A stretch of 61,244 nucleotides of DNA, taken from contig CAZART010000016.1 of NCBI GenBank assembly GCA_964487555.1, forward strand, positions 1 to 61,244, read 5' to 3'. How positions within the stretch are numbered: the first letter of the stretch is position 1; the number at the start of each line of letters is the position of its first letter. A program made the position numbers and the translations under genes. This document shows, one piece after another, positions 16,422-25,612 of the stretch. Below the pieces are notes generated by a model that was not told the DNA's origin, made no database searches, and saw only the letters and a list, made by a program, of their open reading frames with translations. Source of the stretch: CAZART01 sp964487555. Lineage in GTDB: Bacteria; Bacteroidota; Rhodothermia; Rhodothermales; VXPQ01.

Positions 16422-17360
16422 CTAATCTAGATCGCTCAAGATGCGGCGAATCTTTTCAATTTCATCCGAGGAAGACCGCGTGCTCGTTTCTTTGTCCTCT
16501 TCGTCCTCATATTCGGGCGGGCTGTCGGATCGTGACGCGGCCTGCTCCGAGGGGCGGGAGACTACGGTTCTGGCCGTCCAGCCGGGACCGTGAATCACCT
16601 CTTCGTGCGGTCTCTGCTCGGATGCGTGCTTCGTTTCCTCGAGCTTCTCGTCGGCAGGTAGCGCATCCTCGCTTTCAAGGGCTGTATCGCCTTCGTCGTA
16701 CCGCACACTCTCGTCGCGCTCGGGATGAGGATCTTCCGTGTCCGCTTCAACATGTTCTTCCTCGTGCGCGGCCGTGGGAGTTGGTGAGAACGTCGTCGAT
16801 TTCGGTTCATCTGAACGCTCCGGCGTCGCTTCGCGACGGTCAGGACGTTCGGTCGTCAGCTGATGAAGCCGCCGCTCTTCAGCAGGCAGAAGTTTGATGA
16901 ATCCAACCGGATCATCGCCCTCGAACCGTGCGAGCAGTTCCATTTCCGACATGAGAAAAGCGCGGAGCCGAGTGACGATTTCGGAGCGGCGTCCGCTAAG
17001 CTTGGCCGTCTCTCGTTTGATCTGATGCCGATCCTGTTCGGCATCGCGTTTAATGTCTTCGGCACGTTGCTCAGCCTGGTCGACGATCAATCTAGCCTTG
17101 TCCTCGGCGTTTTGGAGCGCTTTTCGAGACGTTTCACGAGCGGTTTGTAAGGCCTCCTGCAATGCTTCCTCAACCTTTTCGTAGTGCTCCATCTTGGTTT
17201 GGAGCTCGCGAATTTTCTCATCCTTCCGCCGACTGTCATCCAGAATTTCGTCCCACTGGTTTGATACCATCTGGAGGAAGGCGTTCACCTCGTCAGGGTC
17301 GTAGCCCCGGAATCCGCGCGTAAATTCCTGTTTGCGAATGTCGAGTGGCGTCAGTCTCAT
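16422..17360 (-). CDS. DivIVA-domain protein with long disordered acidic tail
   Basis: 312 aa. The N-terminal 60 residues match DivIVA (LTPLDIRKQEFTRGFRGYDP, the membrane-curvature binding start, then a coiled coil to about 135). Residues 170-295 are acidic and disordered, ending in a short predicted helix EIEKIRRILSDLD, which looks like a docking peptide. DivIVA proteins mark cell poles and division sites in Gram-positives; homologues occur in Bacteroidota-type genomes with poorly known roles. It follows yggS, as DivIVA genes often do, which fits a link to cell division. Confidence 0.92.
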   Translation of the reverse strand: MRLTPLDIRKQEFTRGFRGYDPDEVNAFLQMVSNQWDEILDDSRRKDEKIRELQTKMEHYEKVEEALQEALQTARETSRKALQNAEDKARLIVDQAEQRAEDIKRDAEQDRHQIKRETAKLSGRRSEIVTRLRAFLMSEMELLARFEGDDPVGFIKLLPAEERRLHQLTTERPDRREATPERSDEPKSTTFSPTPTAAHEEEHVEADTEDPHPERDESVRYDEGDTALESEDALPADEKLEETKHASEQRPHEEVIHGPGWTARTVVSRPSEQAASRSDSPPEYEDEEDKETSTRSSSDEIEKIRRILSDLD

Positions 17361-17447
17361 GATTGCTCCTTGGTGTCGATAGCCGGTAGCGTCGGCGCGG
17401 GGTGAGAAGATAACGATTTTTCGCCTGCTGGTCGTGTCCGCCCCAAT

Positions 17448-18182
17448 CTACTGATCGCGTGCGCCGAATATGGCGCTACCGATGCGCACGTGGGTCGCAC
17501 CTTCTTCGATAGCGACTTCGAAGTCGTCGCTCATGCCCATAGATAGGTACTTCATCTTGACGCCTGGATTACCGGCATGGTCGTAGGTTTCAAACAATTC
17601 GCAAAGACGCCGAAATTCCGGGCGAACGTCTTCGGGATCGTCTACAAAAGACGCAATAGCCATTAAACCTTCAATTCTGAGGTTCTTGAACCGCTCGACT
17701 CCGTCGAGAAAGGCATGCGTCTCGGCAGGCGCGATGCCGTACTTGCTCTCCTCACCGGATATGTTGACCTGTACCAGACATGGTACAACACGCTCTTCAC
17801 GCGAGGCGCGCTTGTTCAATTCTTTCGCAAGCCGGGGGCTGTCCAGCGCGTGAAAAAAATCGGCATAGTCCACGACATCCTTCGCCTTGTTGCGCTGAAG
17901 GTGGCCGATCATGTGCCACATGACGTCGCCCCCTTGGATCCGACTGGGAACCGCCTCCGCTTTCTCAACCAGCTCCTGTACTCTGTTTTCACCGAAATGA
18001 GTCAGTCCGGCCTCGCGAGCGGCCAGAACAGCCTCAATCGGAAATGTCTTCGTAACGCCGACCAATGTGACCTCGTCTGTCGACCGGCCCGCTCGAGCGC
18101 ACGCACCGGCGATGCGTCGGCGAACGGATTCGAGTTGTTCCGCGATCTGAGCGGGACCGAGCGTATTGAACGACGTGGGCAT
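17448..18182 (-). CDS. yggS: PLP-binding homeostasis protein (YggS/PROSC family)
   Basis: Pyridoxal-phosphate-binding alanine-racemase-like barrel without known catalysis, which keeps PLP and amino-acid pools balanced. 244 aa. The PLP lysine is K45 in VGVTKTFP; HFGENRVQE, WHMIGHLQRNK, and SMGMSDDFEVAIEEG near the C-terminus are family landmarks. The frame stays open upstream to 18410, but that part overlaps nothing conserved, so I place the start at ATG 18182. It lies between the ABC permease gene and the DivIVA-domain gene, the usual neighbourhood of yggS. Confidence 0.96.
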   Translation of the reverse strand: MPTSFNTLGPAQIAEQLESVRRRIAGACARAGRSTDEVTLVGVTKTFPIEAVLAAREAGLTHFGENRVQELVEKAEAVPSRIQGGDVMWHMIGHLQRNKAKDVVDYADFFHALDSPRLAKELNKRASREERVVPCLVQVNISGEESKYGIAPAETHAFLDGVERFKNLRIEGLMAIASFVDDPEDVRPEFRRLCELFETYDHAGNPGVKMKYLSMGMSDDFEVAIEEGATHVRIGSAIFGARDQ

Positions 18183-18292
18183 GGGAGACAGACTGTACGT
18201 AGGTGGCGGACCGTGCTTTCGTGGCAGACCGTGCTTACAGGTTGTCCCAGGTATGGAAAGGATTGCGATTTGATCCGCCGACGAGCACTGAT

Positions 18293-20815
18293 CTATACAT
18301 CGGCGCGGAGCGACTCGAGCGGCGGGCGGGCATAGATTCCCCGGCTGCTGATCATACCGATCCCGACGGTAAGAGACGGCACGACGACAAGGAGGACGAC
18401 CATCGACCAAATATTCGGCTGAAATGGCGTCTCGAACAGGAACTGCGACAACGCCAGAGCTCCGAAAAATGAAAGGATGAGTCCGGTCGCCGCCGCAAAG
18501 AAGCCGAGAAAGAGATACTCCGTCATCAAAATTCGCAGTATCTGGCCACGGGAGGCGCCAAGCGTTTTCAACAGCACGCTCTCACGGACGCGCTGCATCC
18601 GACTCACGACCACGGCACCCGCCAGCACGATAAGGCCGGTAATGATGCTAAAGGATGCCATAAATCGCACGATGAATGCGATCCGTCCAAAAATGGCATC
18701 AAACGTATCCAGAACGAGGGACAAGTCTATAGCCGAGACGGAAGGATACTCACGCACGACTTCGCGCTGCACGGCGGCCGCCGCTGCGTCGCCGTCCGTA
18801 CGGCTCAACAACACGTAAAACTGGGGTGCATCCTCAAGAACACCACGCGGAAAGACTACAAAGAAATTCGTAGAAAACCGGCGCCAATCGACGGTGCGAA
18901 TACTGCCGACGGTGGTTGTTATCGAGAGTCCCTGCACATCCCAAGTCAACGTGTCGCCGAGATCAACGTTCAGCTCATTCGCGATCTCCTCTTCCACCGA
19001 AACCGGGATGAGCCCCGTCTCCGGCGTGACCGCGTCCACGAACTCGCCCGAGCTGACGGATTCCGACGCCGTCAAATGATCCCGATAGCTCGACCGGTAC
19101 TCACGACGGTGCGCCCATCTTACGTTCACCGTAGAATCCGCCCGAAGATCGTCGATCGTCCGTCCATTGACTTCTGCGAGGCGCATCGTGACAATAGGGA
19201 CTCGGTCGACGATTGGGAGTCCCTGCGCTTCAACAATCTCGGTGACGCCATCGAGCTGACTCGGCTGGATATCGAAAAACGCGATGTTCGGCCTCCCTTC
19301 TCCCCCGGCGATTTCGATCTGGCTGATCAGTGTGCTCTGGATACCGAACAGCGTTGCAATTAGAAACGTGCCGAGACCCAGAGAGAGCATCAGCGTACCG
19401 GTCTGGTTGTTCGGCCGGAAGAGATTGGCCAATCCCTGCCGCCAGACGTAGGCCCATGAGGTCGGAAAGAAGCGTCGCGTCATCCACATGATGCCGCGCG
19501 CCACACCGAGCAGCGCTACGAATACGACGGCGAGTCCCGCTGCATATCCGAGACCGTACACGGGTTCGGGTGCATTTGCCACCGCAAACGAGGTCATGCC
19601 GGCTGCAATCACCGTGAGAACAAGCCACCATACAGGATCCTTGTACGCCGGAGAGCGGCCTTCCACGGCTGACCGCAGGGTCAGCAGCGGTGAGATCTTC
19701 CGAATCGAAACCAGCGGCAACAGCGCAAACAACAGTGTGACCCCGAATCCGATAAGAATCCCTTCGGCAACCGCCGTCCAGGAGACGGCAAACGATACGC
19801 CGAGCGGCAGTACGTCGCGGAGCACAAACGGCACGAGCGCTTGTATGCCGACGCCGATCGCCGCCCCCAGTGTGCCGCCCATCAAGCCCATCGCACCGGC
19901 CTGAACGGCATAGATGGCGAAGGTCCGAACCGCTTTCGCGCCGACGCAGCGAAGCACGGCAATCGTTTCCAGGCGACGTCGCACATAAATATGGATGGCG
20001 CTCGCGACGCCGATACCACCCAGCAGGACGGCCATAAAGGCAACGACGCTCAAAAATCGATACAAATTCGTGAGCGACTCGTCCCAGTCTTCACGCGTCT
20101 CCTCGACGGTGTCCGCGTCGACGTCGTGCTCACGCAGACGCGGTCGAATCTCGTCTTCCAGGGCCTCTACGTCGCGTTCCTCGGCAAAATAGAAGGATAC
20201 GTCGTATTCGGCCCGGCTGCCTTGCGTGAGCAGCGTCGTGTCCATCCCCGCACGCGGAATGTAGACGCGCGGGCTGAAAAGGGACATGAGCTCATTCTCC
20301 CGCGGCGTCTTCTCCAGGCTGCCGAGAATCTCGTAGGTTCGGCGCCCAATACTTACAGAGTCCCCGGGCTCGAGGCCAAACTGCGTCATCAGCGCACCGT
20401 CGATCAGAGCCGCGCCTTCATTCAAGTAGCGATCGGCCGCATCTTCCGGAGCCGTCACGACCGCGCCATAAAACGGATAATTACCCTCGATCGCCCGGAC
20501 GGTGGCGAGGCGCGTGTTGCCGGTTGAGGAGAAGTACGCCATCGAATTGAAGGACACGCGGCGAGATTGCACACCGCCGATGGAATCGATGAGCGCCTCG
20601 ATGTCGTCCGGAAATTTCCCATCCCGCTCGAGCACGAGATCTGCTCCGAGAAGGGTCTTCGACTCTTCGTCGACCGTTTGCCTCAGATTCGTGCCGAATG
20701 AATTGATGGCGACGAGCGCCGCAACCCCGACAACCATCGAACTCAGAATAAGAACGAGTTGACGACGGCTTCCACGGCTGTCTCGCCACGCCATCTTGAA
20801 GATCCAGGAGTCCAT
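18293..20815 (-). CDS. ABC exporter permease, FtsX/YbbP-like
   Basis: 840-aa inner-membrane permease. An N-terminal membrane segment (about 20-42) is followed by a large periplasmic domain, three membrane segments (about 250-390), two more near 395-440, a second periplasmic domain (about 500-710) and a final three-segment FtsX block (about 715-835). This double-FtsX layout is that of YbbP, which works with the ATPase YbbA. The ATPase gene ends 2 bp upstream. Substrate unknown; type VII-family ABC systems often act as mechanotransducers or extract lipoproteins or lipids from the membrane. Confidence 0.94.
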   Translation of the reverse strand: MDSWIFKMAWRDSRGSRRQLVLILSSMVVGVAALVAINSFGTNLRQTVDEESKTLLGADLVLERDGKFPDDIEALIDSIGGVQSRRVSFNSMAYFSSTGNTRLATVRAIEGNYPFYGAVVTAPEDAADRYLNEGAALIDGALMTQFGLEPGDSVSIGRRTYEILGSLEKTPRENELMSLFSPRVYIPRAGMDTTLLTQGSRAEYDVSFYFAEERDVEALEDEIRPRLREHDVDADTVEETREDWDESLTNLYRFLSVVAFMAVLLGGIGVASAIHIYVRRRLETIAVLRCVGAKAVRTFAIYAVQAGAMGLMGGTLGAAIGVGIQALVPFVLRDVLPLGVSFAVSWTAVAEGILIGFGVTLLFALLPLVSIRKISPLLTLRSAVEGRSPAYKDPVWWLVLTVIAAGMTSFAVANAPEPVYGLGYAAGLAVVFVALLGVARGIMWMTRRFFPTSWAYVWRQGLANLFRPNNQTGTLMLSLGLGTFLIATLFGIQSTLISQIEIAGGEGRPNIAFFDIQPSQLDGVTEIVEAQGLPIVDRVPIVTMRLAEVNGRTIDDLRADSTVNVRWAHRREYRSSYRDHLTASESVSSGEFVDAVTPETGLIPVSVEEEIANELNVDLGDTLTWDVQGLSITTTVGSIRTVDWRRFSTNFFVVFPRGVLEDAPQFYVLLSRTDGDAAAAAVQREVVREYPSVSAIDLSLVLDTFDAIFGRIAFIVRFMASFSIITGLIVLAGAVVVSRMQRVRESVLLKTLGASRGQILRILMTEYLFLGFFAAATGLILSFFGALALSQFLFETPFQPNIWSMVVLLVVVPSLTVGIGMISSRGIYARPPLESLRADV

Positions 20816-20817
20816 AT

Positions 20818-21525
20818 TCAGATGGCGGAGCGGATGGGACGTCCCGGTGCCACTTCATCACCGACGACGGCTCCGCCACGAAGACGAAGAATGCGGCCGG
20901 TGCGCGCGGCAAGCTCAAGATTGTGCGTAACGAGCATTAATGTGGTACCGGCCGTTTCGTTGAGATCGAAAATCAGGTCTTCGATGGTAGCCCCTGTGTC
21001 GGCGTCGAGGTTTCCCGTCGGTTCGTCTGCGAAGAGAATAGCAGGTCGATTGATGAACGCTCGTGCAATCGCGACGCGCTGCTGCTCGCCGCCTGATAGC
21101 TGAGTTGGATAGTGCGTAAACCGGTCCTGAAGGCCGACCTGTTCAAGCAGTTGTTCTGCACGCGGCCGAACGCCTGAGTCACCACGGAGCTCGGCAGGCA
21201 CCATTACATTTTCGAGCGCGGTAAGCGTCGGAATAAGTTGAAATGTTTGGAAGATGAATCCTACATCCCGATTGCGAAGGGCTGCCAGACCATCTTCATT
21301 GAGCTCCGACAGATCCGATCCGCATAGCCGGACACTTCCTGAAGTCGGGCGGTCGAGACCGGCGCAAAGTCCGAGTAGCGTGGTTTTCCCGCTGCCGGAG
21401 GGCCCTACGACCGCGCACGTTTCACCGGACCTCAAATCAAGGGTTACGTCATCGAGCACCGTAAGTAGCCTCGAACCACTTGCATATGTTTTGGTAAGGG
21501 CTTTCGCAGAGAGTACAGGAATCAT
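20818..21525 (-). CDS. ABC transporter ATPase, YbbA/LolD-like
   Basis: 235-aa ATP-binding subunit. Walker A GPSGSGKTT at 41-49, the Q-loop in FIFQTFQLIPTLTALENV, signature LSGGEQQR, Walker B ILFADEPTGNLD and the H-loop VTHN are all present. It is translated just before the permease (2-bp gap) and is divergent, 75 bp away, from the TesA-like gene. The same three genes form the tesA-ybbA-ybbP locus in E. coli. Confidence 0.96.
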   Translation of the reverse strand: MIPVLSAKALTKTYASGSRLLTVLDDVTLDLRSGETCAVVGPSGSGKTTLLGLCAGLDRPTSGSVRLCGSDLSELNEDGLAALRNRDVGFIFQTFQLIPTLTALENVMVPAELRGDSGVRPRAEQLLEQVGLQDRFTHYPTQLSGGEQQRVAIARAFINRPAILFADEPTGNLDADTGATIEDLIFDLNETAGTTLMLVTHNLELAARTGRILRLRGGAVVGDEVAPGRPIRSAI

Positions 21526-21600
21526 TCGACCTTGCTATGAAACAGGATTTCGCAGAAATGGGTTGGGACGAAAAGTTCGCGTATACGTATCCTCCCCTCC

Positions 21601-22326
21601 ATGAAAATTCGTAAGCTATACCTCTTACTCGTTCTCGCAGTTCTGTCGACGTCCTGCGGATCCGGAGAAAATCCCGAGGAGGGTGTCCGCGCAGAATCAC
21701 CTAAAACGGCCGTTGAGCGGGCCGATTCGTCGGGCGCTGTGGGAACCGAGATTTCGAAGGTTATCCTTTTTCTCGGCAATAGCCTGTCGGCGGGCCTTGG
21801 GGTCGAAAGTGAAGCCGCGTTTCCGAGCATCATTCAGCAAAAAATTGACTCTCTGGGATGGGCCTTCCGAGTCGTCAACGCAGGTATCAGCGGCGAAACC
21901 AGTGCCGGTGGATTAAGCCGGATTGACTGGGTTCTCAAGCAGCCTGTCGACGTGCTCGTTCTGGAGCTGGGCGGCAATGACGGTCTACGGGGGATCTCGA
22001 CGGAGGTTACCCGGCAGAATCTCGAACAGATTATCGGCAAGACGCGACAGGCGTATCCTCAAGCCGACATCGTGGTGGCGGGAATGCAAATCCCACCAAA
22101 CCTGGGACACGAGTATACGCGTGATTTCAGGGCCATCTACCCCGAAATTGCCCAGGAGCACAATGTTCACCTCATACCGTTTCTGCTCGAGGGGGTGGGC
22201 GGAGTCGACTCACTCATGCAGCCCGATGGCATCCATCCGAACACCCGGGGACATCGTGTAGTCGCCGAAAACGTCTGGGACGTGCTTAAACCGATTCTTA
22301 AGGAATCTATGGAACCGTCCGTCTAG
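21601..22326 (+). CDS. tesA: TesA/arylesterase-like SGNH hydrolase, predicted lipoprotein
   Basis: Esterase/thioesterase/lysophospholipase of the SGNH fold, 241 aa. The N-terminus is a lipoprotein signal (hydrophobic 5-18, Cys19), so it is likely anchored on the periplasmic side. Block I is LFLGNSLSAGLG with nucleophile S61; the usual GDSL Asp is Asn, as in many Bacteroidota homologues. Block III is ELGGNDGLRG, and the Asp-His pair is in DGIHPN near 212-216. Divergent from the ABC exporter, as in E. coli. Confidence 0.94.
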   Translation: MKIRKLYLLLVLAVLSTSCGSGENPEEGVRAESPKTAVERADSSGAVGTEISKVILFLGNSLSAGLGVESEAAFPSIIQQKIDSLGWAFRVVNAGISGETSAGGLSRIDWVLKQPVDVLVLELGGNDGLRGISTEVTRQNLEQIIGKTRQAYPQADIVVAGMQIPPNLGHEYTRDFRAIYPEIAQEHNVHLIPFLLEGVGGVDSLMQPDGIHPNTRGHRVVAENVWDVLKPILKESMEPSV

Positions 22327-22407
22327 CGCTTTCTTCAGGGCTGCGGTGCACATGAACAGCTGTAGCGAGGCGCCTTTCAGGGCGGACGCTGCGAAAAGCG
22401 GACGCGC

Positions 22408-23877
22408 CTAAAGGGACTTCACGGCTCCGATAAGGCCGCTGACCGAATCCTTGGCGTCGCCGAAAAGCATCCGTGTGTTACTGTTATAGAAAAGCATGTT
22501 CTCGATACCCGAATAGCCCGGGCGCATGCTCCGCTTCAGCACGACGACGGTGTCGGAGTTGTCGACGTTCAAGATAGGCATCCCATAGATCGGGCTGTTC
22601 GTATCGGATCGCGCGGCGGGATTGACGACGTCGTTGGCACCGATGACGAGTGACACGTCCGTGGTGCCGAACTCCGAGTTAATCTCGTCCATTTCGAAAA
22701 GTTCGTCGTAGGGGACGTTGGCTTCGGCGAGAAGCACGTTCATGTGACCCGGCATCCGGCCGGCCACGGGATGGACCGCATACTTGACGGTTACGCCCAT
22801 CTCCTGCAGGATGTCCGACAATTCGCGGACGGCATGTTGCGCCTGCGCCACCGCCATTCCGTAGCCCGGCACGACAATGACCTTGCTCGCATAGGCCAGC
22901 ATAATCGCCACATCTTCGATCGACGTCGACTGGACGGACATACCTTCCGGGAGCCCCTCAACTGAACCGTCCGACGCGTCCGAGTCACCGCCGAAGCCTC
23001 CGATGAGCACGTTGACGAGCGACCGGTTCATTGCGTCGCACATGATCTTCGTGAGGATGAGGCCGGAAGCACCAACCAGCGCACCGCTGACAATGAGGGC
23101 GGTATTGTCCAGCACAAAACCCGTCGAAGCAGCGGCGAGACCTGAATACGAGTTGAGCAGCGCCACGACGACCGGCATGTCTGCGCCTCCTATCGGGATC
23201 ACGAGAAGTATGCCGAGAACAAGCGCAAAGGCCACGAGTGCGATGATGCCCCAAACGACGGCATCCGGATCAGCGGGAAAGGCATCGGCGCCCCAGATCA
23301 TGAAGCCCGCCGCCACCAATGCGCCGGCGATGATCAGTACACTCAGGATGCGCATTCCCGGAAACGACACGGGATTTCCGGACACGTGGCCGCCCAATTT
23401 ACCGAAGGCGACGAAGCTGCCCGAGAACGTGACCATTCCAATCAGCACACTAAAAACAATGGTCACGGCCGTAACGGCATCAAACGGTGAAAGAGCTATG
23501 GCCGATTGCGACGCCTGCACCACTACGGAGGAACCATCCGCCGCGATAAGGTACCGAGCCACTTCGGCTGACGCGACGAGAGCGGATGCGAGACCGCCGA
23601 AGCCGTTAAAAGCTGCGACGAGCTCCGGCATTCCGGTCATTTCAACCCGCCTTGCCAGGAAGGCACCGACGCCACCACCAATGACGAGGCCGAGCACCAT
23701 TTCTGCCGGTGTTAGAATCCTATCGAGAAAAAGCGTCGCGACGACCGCGACGAGCATCCCGACTGCGGCGATCTGGTTTCCGGCGCGTGCCGTCGCCGGC
23801 GACTGCAAGCGCTTCATGCCGACAATGAACAGAATGGCGGCGACCAGATAGGCCAGTTCGATCAGAGTATTAAGCAT
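22408..23877 (-). CDS. pntB: NAD(P) transhydrogenase beta subunit
   Basis: Inner-membrane proton-translocating transhydrogenase, transferring hydride from NADH to NADP+ at the cost of proton motive force. 489 aa: nine or so membrane segments up to about 275, then the cytoplasmic NADP(H)-binding domain III (GYGMAVAQAQHAVREL, HPVAGRMPGHMNVLLAEA, VIGANDVVNPAA). A short acidic Ser/Asp linker (about 297-305) joins them. Last gene of pntAA - pntAB - pntB; 12 bp after pntAB. Confidence 0.97.
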   Translation of the reverse strand: MLNTLIELAYLVAAILFIVGMKRLQSPATARAGNQIAAVGMLVAVVATLFLDRILTPAEMVLGLVIGGGVGAFLARRVEMTGMPELVAAFNGFGGLASALVASAEVARYLIAADGSSVVVQASQSAIALSPFDAVTAVTIVFSVLIGMVTFSGSFVAFGKLGGHVSGNPVSFPGMRILSVLIIAGALVAAGFMIWGADAFPADPDAVVWGIIALVAFALVLGILLVIPIGGADMPVVVALLNSYSGLAAASTGFVLDNTALIVSGALVGASGLILTKIMCDAMNRSLVNVLIGGFGGDSDASDGSVEGLPEGMSVQSTSIEDVAIMLAYASKVIVVPGYGMAVAQAQHAVRELSDILQEMGVTVKYAVHPVAGRMPGHMNVLLAEANVPYDELFEMDEINSEFGTTDVSLVIGANDVVNPAARSDTNSPIYGMPILNVDNSDTVVVLKRSMRPGYSGIENMLFYNSNTRMLFGDAKDSVSGLIGAVKSL

Positions 23878-23889
23878 AGAATTCGGGCA

Positions 23890-24204
23890 TCAAGCGGCGG
23901 CAGGTGTAGCGTCCTTCGTCTTCGAAGACTCTGGGACCTTCTTCTTGAACATCTGGAGCATGCGGTCCGTGACCATGAAGCCGCCGACCACGTTGATCGT
24001 GGCCGCGATCAGAGCCGCAAACCCGAGCCACTTCGACCAGTCTCCACCGACCATCCCCGCCACGACGAGAGCGCCTACAATCGTGATTCCGCTAATGGCA
24101 TTTGAGCCTGACATAAGTGGTGTATGCAGCGTCTGAGGGACCTTACTGATTACCTCGAACCCGATAAACGACGCCAGTACAAAAATGACGAGGTTGTTGA
24201 GCAT
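23890..24204 (-). CDS. pntAB: NAD(P) transhydrogenase alpha subunit, membrane part
   Basis: 104 aa, with three to four membrane helices (LNNLVIFVLASFIGFEVISK, then IVGALVVAGMVGG, then IAATINVVGGFMVTDRM). This is the C-terminal part of E. coli PntA as a separate chain, the common split form. Its Lys-rich, Ala-ending C-terminus is cytoplasmic. Confidence 0.96.
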   Translation of the reverse strand: MLNNLVIFVLASFIGFEVISKVPQTLHTPLMSGSNAISGITIVGALVVAGMVGGDWSKWLGFAALIAATINVVGGFMVTDRMLQMFKKKVPESSKTKDATPAAA

Positions 24205-24274
24205 GCCACTTTCCGGATTGTGTGATGTCTATTGAATGGCGAACGTCGCCGGGAACGAATCTTCAGCGCCGGAT

Positions 24275-25408
24275 CTACGGTGTTAGCAGCCCTTGCACGC
24301 GTTCGTTAACGACCTGGCCTTCGTGCGTAACACATGCGCCCTGGAAAATCTCGTCCTCAAAATTCGGCGTGAATGCTTCACCATCCGAGAATTGTGAAAG
24401 CATTTCAAATACGGTACGTGCGTACATCTCGCTGGCATTGACGGGTGCGGTGGCGGGAAGGTTGGTGGGCCCCATAATCTGGACGCCGTTGAGCGTCACC
24501 GTCTCATCCGGCTTCGTCAGCACGCAGTTTCCGCCGTTTGCCGCCGCCATATCGATGATGATCGAACCCGGCTTCATGGCCTCGACGGCCTTTTTCGTGA
24601 TCAGCGTTGGGGCCGCGCGTCCGGGAATCAAGGCTGTGGTGATGACGACATCGGACTTGCCGACGTGCGGAATGAGCAATTCGGTCTGCTGGCGGGCCTT
24701 TTCCTCAGCAAGCGCCTTCGCGTAGCCGCCCGCATCCTGCGAATCCTGCGTTTCGAAGGGAAGATCGACGAACTGCGCACCGAGGCTTTGCACCTCTTCC
24801 CGAACAGCTTCTCGGATATCGTAGGCCCAGACGCGACCACCAAGACGACGCGCGGTCGCGATCGCCTGGAGTCCCGCAACGCCCGCACCCAGAACGAGTA
24901 CGTTGGCGGGTCGAATCGTCCCTGCGGCCGTCGTGAGCAAGGGGAAGAATTTCGGCAGAGCGGACGCCGCGAGGAGAACGGCCTTATACCCTCCTATCGA
25001 ACTCATCGCTGAAAGGGCGTCCATTTTTTGAGCTCGCGAGATGCGTGGCACCAGTTCCATGCTGAGTGCCGTCACCCCTCGATCGGCCAGCTTTCGGCTC
25101 GTTTCAGGCTCATCGAGCGGATTCAGAAACCCGATGAGGACCGCGCCCTTTCTTAAAAGAAGGATTTCTGCTTCCGTCGGCGGTTGTACCTTGACGACGA
25201 CATCCGCTCCGAAAGCGGACTCGCGGTCGCCAATTCGCCCACCCGCCTCGCGATACATCTCATCTGCGAAAAAGGATGCATCACCGGCTCCCCTCTCTAC
25301 GACGACGTCGTATCCGGACGAAGCGAGCTTGCGAACAACGTCAGGAACGAAAGCGACCCGCCGTTCGCCGGCGGCTCCTTCCCGGGGTACTCCAATGGTC
25401 AACGCCAT
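24275..25408 (-). CDS. pntAA: NAD(P) transhydrogenase alpha subunit, NAD(H)-binding part
   Basis: 377-aa soluble domain I with the alanine-dehydrogenase-like fold. The NAD loop is LGAGVAGLQAIATARRLGGRVWAYD (around 172), followed by the RQTE loop, here KARQQTELLIPHVGK. The N-terminal IGVPREGAAGERRVAFVPD is diagnostic. A 70-bp gap precedes pntAB. A 204-bp gap with a weak terminator separates it from serC upstream, so the pnt genes probably have their own promoter. Confidence 0.97.
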   Translation of the reverse strand: MALTIGVPREGAAGERRVAFVPDVVRKLASSGYDVVVERGAGDASFFADEMYREAGGRIGDRESAFGADVVVKVQPPTEAEILLLRKGAVLIGFLNPLDEPETSRKLADRGVTALSMELVPRISRAQKMDALSAMSSIGGYKAVLLAASALPKFFPLLTTAAGTIRPANVLVLGAGVAGLQAIATARRLGGRVWAYDIREAVREEVQSLGAQFVDLPFETQDSQDAGGYAKALAEEKARQQTELLIPHVGKSDVVITTALIPGRAAPTLITKKAVEAMKPGSIIIDMAAANGGNCVLTKPDETVTLNGVQIMGPTNLPATAPVNASEMYARTVFEMLSQFSDGEAFTPNFEDEIFQGACVTHEGQVVNERVQGLLTP

Positions 25409-25507
25409 ATACTTTGAGCGACAAGTTCGAATCGAGCGAGCCGAACCGCTACCCTACGAAGGCCCTACTCCTCCAGCCGGCGTCGCGCCAGTGCGTACTT
25501 CGTATGT

Positions 25508-25527
25508 AAAAAAGCGGGCTCTTCCGT
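25508..25527 (-). terminator. Weak terminator after serC
   Basis: On the minus strand a short GC hairpin (25527-25524 with 25517-25514, one G-U pair) is followed by six T (25513-25508). It lies between the serC stop and pntAA start and would separate the serine and transhydrogenase transcripts. Confidence 0.4.
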
Positions 25528-25612
25528 GCTGTGGGAGAACGTGAATAGACCGCTAATATGGTAATATCAGATAGGGTCGGAGCAAAATTATGAGTTCGCA
25601 CGCGAGCGTACT

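Noticed and set aside
18183..18410. N-terminal extension of the yggS frame, overlapping the permease gene end
   Set aside because: Cys/Pro/Arg-rich and unlike the family; ATG 18182 gives the usual length.
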